Under the pieces are notes generated by a model. It did not search any database, was not told the origin of the DNA, and saw only the letters and a list, made by a program, of their open reading frames with translations. Positions 62,669-64,000 of a stretch of DNA of 64,000 nt are shown piece after piece; within the stretch, counting starts at the first letter, position 1, and every line of letters starts with the position of its first letter. This DNA is from Palsa-965 sp044448685. GTDB lineage: Bacteria; Bacteroidota; Bacteroidia; Palsa-965. The stretch lies in the NCBI GenBank assembly GCA_044448685.1, contig JBIOHC010000004.1:1-64000 (forward strand), given 5' to 3'. Both the position numbers and the translations under genes were made by a program.

Positions 62669-63393
62669 TAGTCCGCCTTAAACATAGCATCGGTTTTTCC
62701 TTCTTATTTCTGTTCATGTTCGTTTCTTTCAATGCGGCTTTCGCTCAGCAGGGGGATACAAGCAAGACAACGCCTTCTGCTTTTCAAAGGTCCGGAAGCC
62801 GGAGTATACTACTATCCTGTACTGTTCCGGTACTTACTACCGGTTATGGTATAGCCGCCTATTACCCGGAAACAGTTGTTATAGACCGGTTCAATACCTA
62901 TGATTATTTCCGGAAACGATATCCCAACTTCTATTCACCGGCCGATAATTACCTGCAATTCGCACCCGCAGCCGCCACGTTCAGCCTGAGCCTTTGCGGG
63001 GTGAAAGGAAAGCATAGCCTGTCCGAACAGGTGATACTTTATGCCTCTTCCATGCTTGTATCGGAAGGCATTGCAACAGGTCTTAAATATGCCACACATG
63101 TGCTCCGGCCCGATAACAGCGCTTATAATTCCTTTCCATCCGGACATACCACTTCCGCTTTTACCGGTGCAGAACTCATGAACCAGGAATACAAGGGAAG
63201 CTCATTTCTGTATTCTGTATTCGGATATGGAACAGCAACGGCAACAGGTGTAATGAGGATGATGAACAACCGGCACTGGCTTTCAGATGTCATGGTCGGA
63301 GCCGGAATAGGAATGATTTCTACCAAGGTGGTGTACGCTGTATATCCGTTTGTGAAGAAAAGACTGATGCGCAGGAAGAGTAAGGATTTATGA
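62665..63393 (+). CDS. PAP2-family membrane phosphatase
   Basis: This 242-residue protein starts at GTG 62665, overlapping the preceding stop. It has a signal or first helix (FSFLFLFMFVSFNAAFA) and the three PAP2 motifs: KYATHVLRP, PSGHT and RMMNNRHWLSDVMVG (catalytic His with its Asp). It removes phosphate from lipid-linked substrates such as phosphatidate or undecaprenyl diphosphate on the periplasmic side. The exact substrate is not readable from sequence. Confidence 0.92.
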   Translation: MIVRLKHSIGFSFLFLFMFVSFNAAFAQQGDTSKTTPSAFQRSGSRSILLSCTVPVLTTGYGIAAYYPETVVIDRFNTYDYFRKRYPNFYSPADNYLQFAPAAATFSLSLCGVKGKHSLSEQVILYASSMLVSEGIATGLKYATHVLRPDNSAYNSFPSGHTTSAFTGAELMNQEYKGSSFLYSVFGYGTATATGVMRMMNNRHWLSDVMVGAGIGMISTKVVYAVYPFVKKRLMRRKSKDL

Positions 63394-63427
63394 CTTATGA
63401 TTTTTGATTTAAGATTTAGGATTTAAA

Positions 63428-64000
63428 GTGCGTTATCTAAACAGATTCCTGATTGTATGCTGCTGGATGTTTTTATCCGGCCAGGGGATGTTGAATGCCC
63501 AGATTAAAACTTTGCATCCTTCTCCTCATGCCTCTGATTTTGCTTTCGGGCTTTCTCCCGACAGTATCCTGAATCATTATAACCTGCTCGACAGCCTGGA
63601 AAAACCAAATATTAAACTGTATGCCGGGGCCGGGTTGACTGACAGTATCTATCTCGTTGTTACGTCAGGTCAAAAAATCAGTGCGTATGCACTCTGCGAC
63701 AACTACTCCTTCATCACCGATGGCATGCTAGATACCCTGCCTTCCGAATCAGGACACTCACAGCTTCTTAAAGTCACAATCTCCAAGGAATTACATTCCC
63801 TCAATTCAGGGTTTGCACTTTACTCTACAGAAATAAAAGTCATTGATCCTGGTTCTTTCCATATACTCTTCACGTGTATTCCCACTCAGGGATCTTGCGG
63901 CTTAGTACCGCCGGAAGTTGATTCAATCCCCGGAAGTAATGAGGATGAGGAAATATGCAAAGGATACGATTATACAATACGATTCAAAGGCAGGCATATC
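63428..64000 (+). CDS. secreted protein of unknown function, cut by the window end
   Basis: An open frame runs from GTG 63428 to the last base (191 codons seen). It starts with a signal peptide (FLIVCCWMFLSGQGMLNAQ). The visible mature part is mixed beta with Ser/Asp-rich segments and cysteines; no domain is recognised, and the C-terminus, where a T9SS signal could lie, is outside the window. It follows the PAP2 gene by 34 nt and is probably in the same transcript. Confidence 0.7.
   Translation, partial: MRYLNRFLIVCCWMFLSGQGMLNAQIKTLHPSPHASDFAFGLSPDSILNHYNLLDSLEKPNIKLYAGAGLTDSIYLVVTSGQKISAYALCDNYSFITDGMLDTLPSESGHSQLLKVTISKELHSLNSGFALYSTEIKVIDPGSFHILFTCIPTQGSCGLVPPEVDSIPGSNEDEEICKGYDYTIRFKGRHI

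Overview
The window reads as a chromosome segment of a free-living member of the Bacteroidota, probably from a Chitinophagales/Sphingobacteriales-like lineage rather than a gut Bacteroidales. The evidence is secreted proteins ending in type IX secretion (T9SS) sorting domains, a PorT-like barrel, the bacillithiol enzyme BshA, a DUF5777 barrel, many small lipoproteins, and promoters matching the Bacteroidota -7 box TAnnTTTG. No phage, plasmid or CRISPR locus is visible. Taxonomy below phylum is inference.

Layout. 0-5 kb: a small secreted protein and a giant modular T9SS cargo protein. 5-12 kb: a GWxTD protein, a family 2 glycosyltransferase, a reverse-strand pair (APH-type kinase, saccharopine-dehydrogenase-like enzyme), DUF423 and an M32 carboxypeptidase. 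12-16 kb: PEP carboxykinase, a fused alpha/beta 2-oxoacid dehydrogenase E1, and a 57-residue FeoB-associated protein. 16-21 kb: duplicated small lipoproteins, a DUF5011 lipoprotein, an LTA-synthase-like enzyme, an eIF1/SUI1 protein and bshA. 21-22.5 kb: a decayed patch beside tRNA-Asp, with a truncated dioxygenase, an orphan reading frame and the tail of a serine recombinase. 22.7-27.5 kb: an ArsR-type repressor followed by SRPBCC (AHSA1) and VOC proteins, then a DrrAB-type ABC exporter. 27.5-32 kb: a T9SS cargo protein, a class C beta-lactamase-fold hydrolase, palindromic repeats and a 21-bp minisatellite. 32.4-34.7 kb: a papain-like protease with a WRD-repeat propeller, followed by a chagasin-like cysteine protease inhibitor. 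35-38.6 kb: a stress cluster (F420-type reductase, RIC/hemerythrin, DoxX, Usp, CbpA-like DnaJ). 39-44.6 kb: a bacterial alpha-2-macroglobulin. 44.8-53.4 kb: a CX3CH lipoprotein plus DUF5777 barrel, NUDIX and RNA methyltransferase, a lipoprotein / secreted protein / TerB-FHA-ABCG transporter cluster, and an L,D-transpeptidase. 53.6-56.7 kb: a DivIC/FtsB-like protein, methylmalonyl-CoA mutase large subunit and its neighbour, and a CXXCH protein. 57.4-64 kb: a long co-directional run (aminotransferase, heptose kinase, UbiE/MenG, PorT, FAD oxidoreductase, PAP2 phosphatase, and a secreted protein cut by the window end).

Cross-cutting features. (1) A family of about 100-bp imperfect palindromes with arms like ATAGAACGCAGAT occurs four times complete and once degraded, always between genes. 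(2) Several genes have a TAnnTTTG box only 4-6 nt before the start codon, which implies leaderless or nearly leaderless mRNAs and fixes several start sites. (3) The most interesting functional unit is the cysteine protease next to its probable inhibitor, which looks like an effector and self-protection pair.
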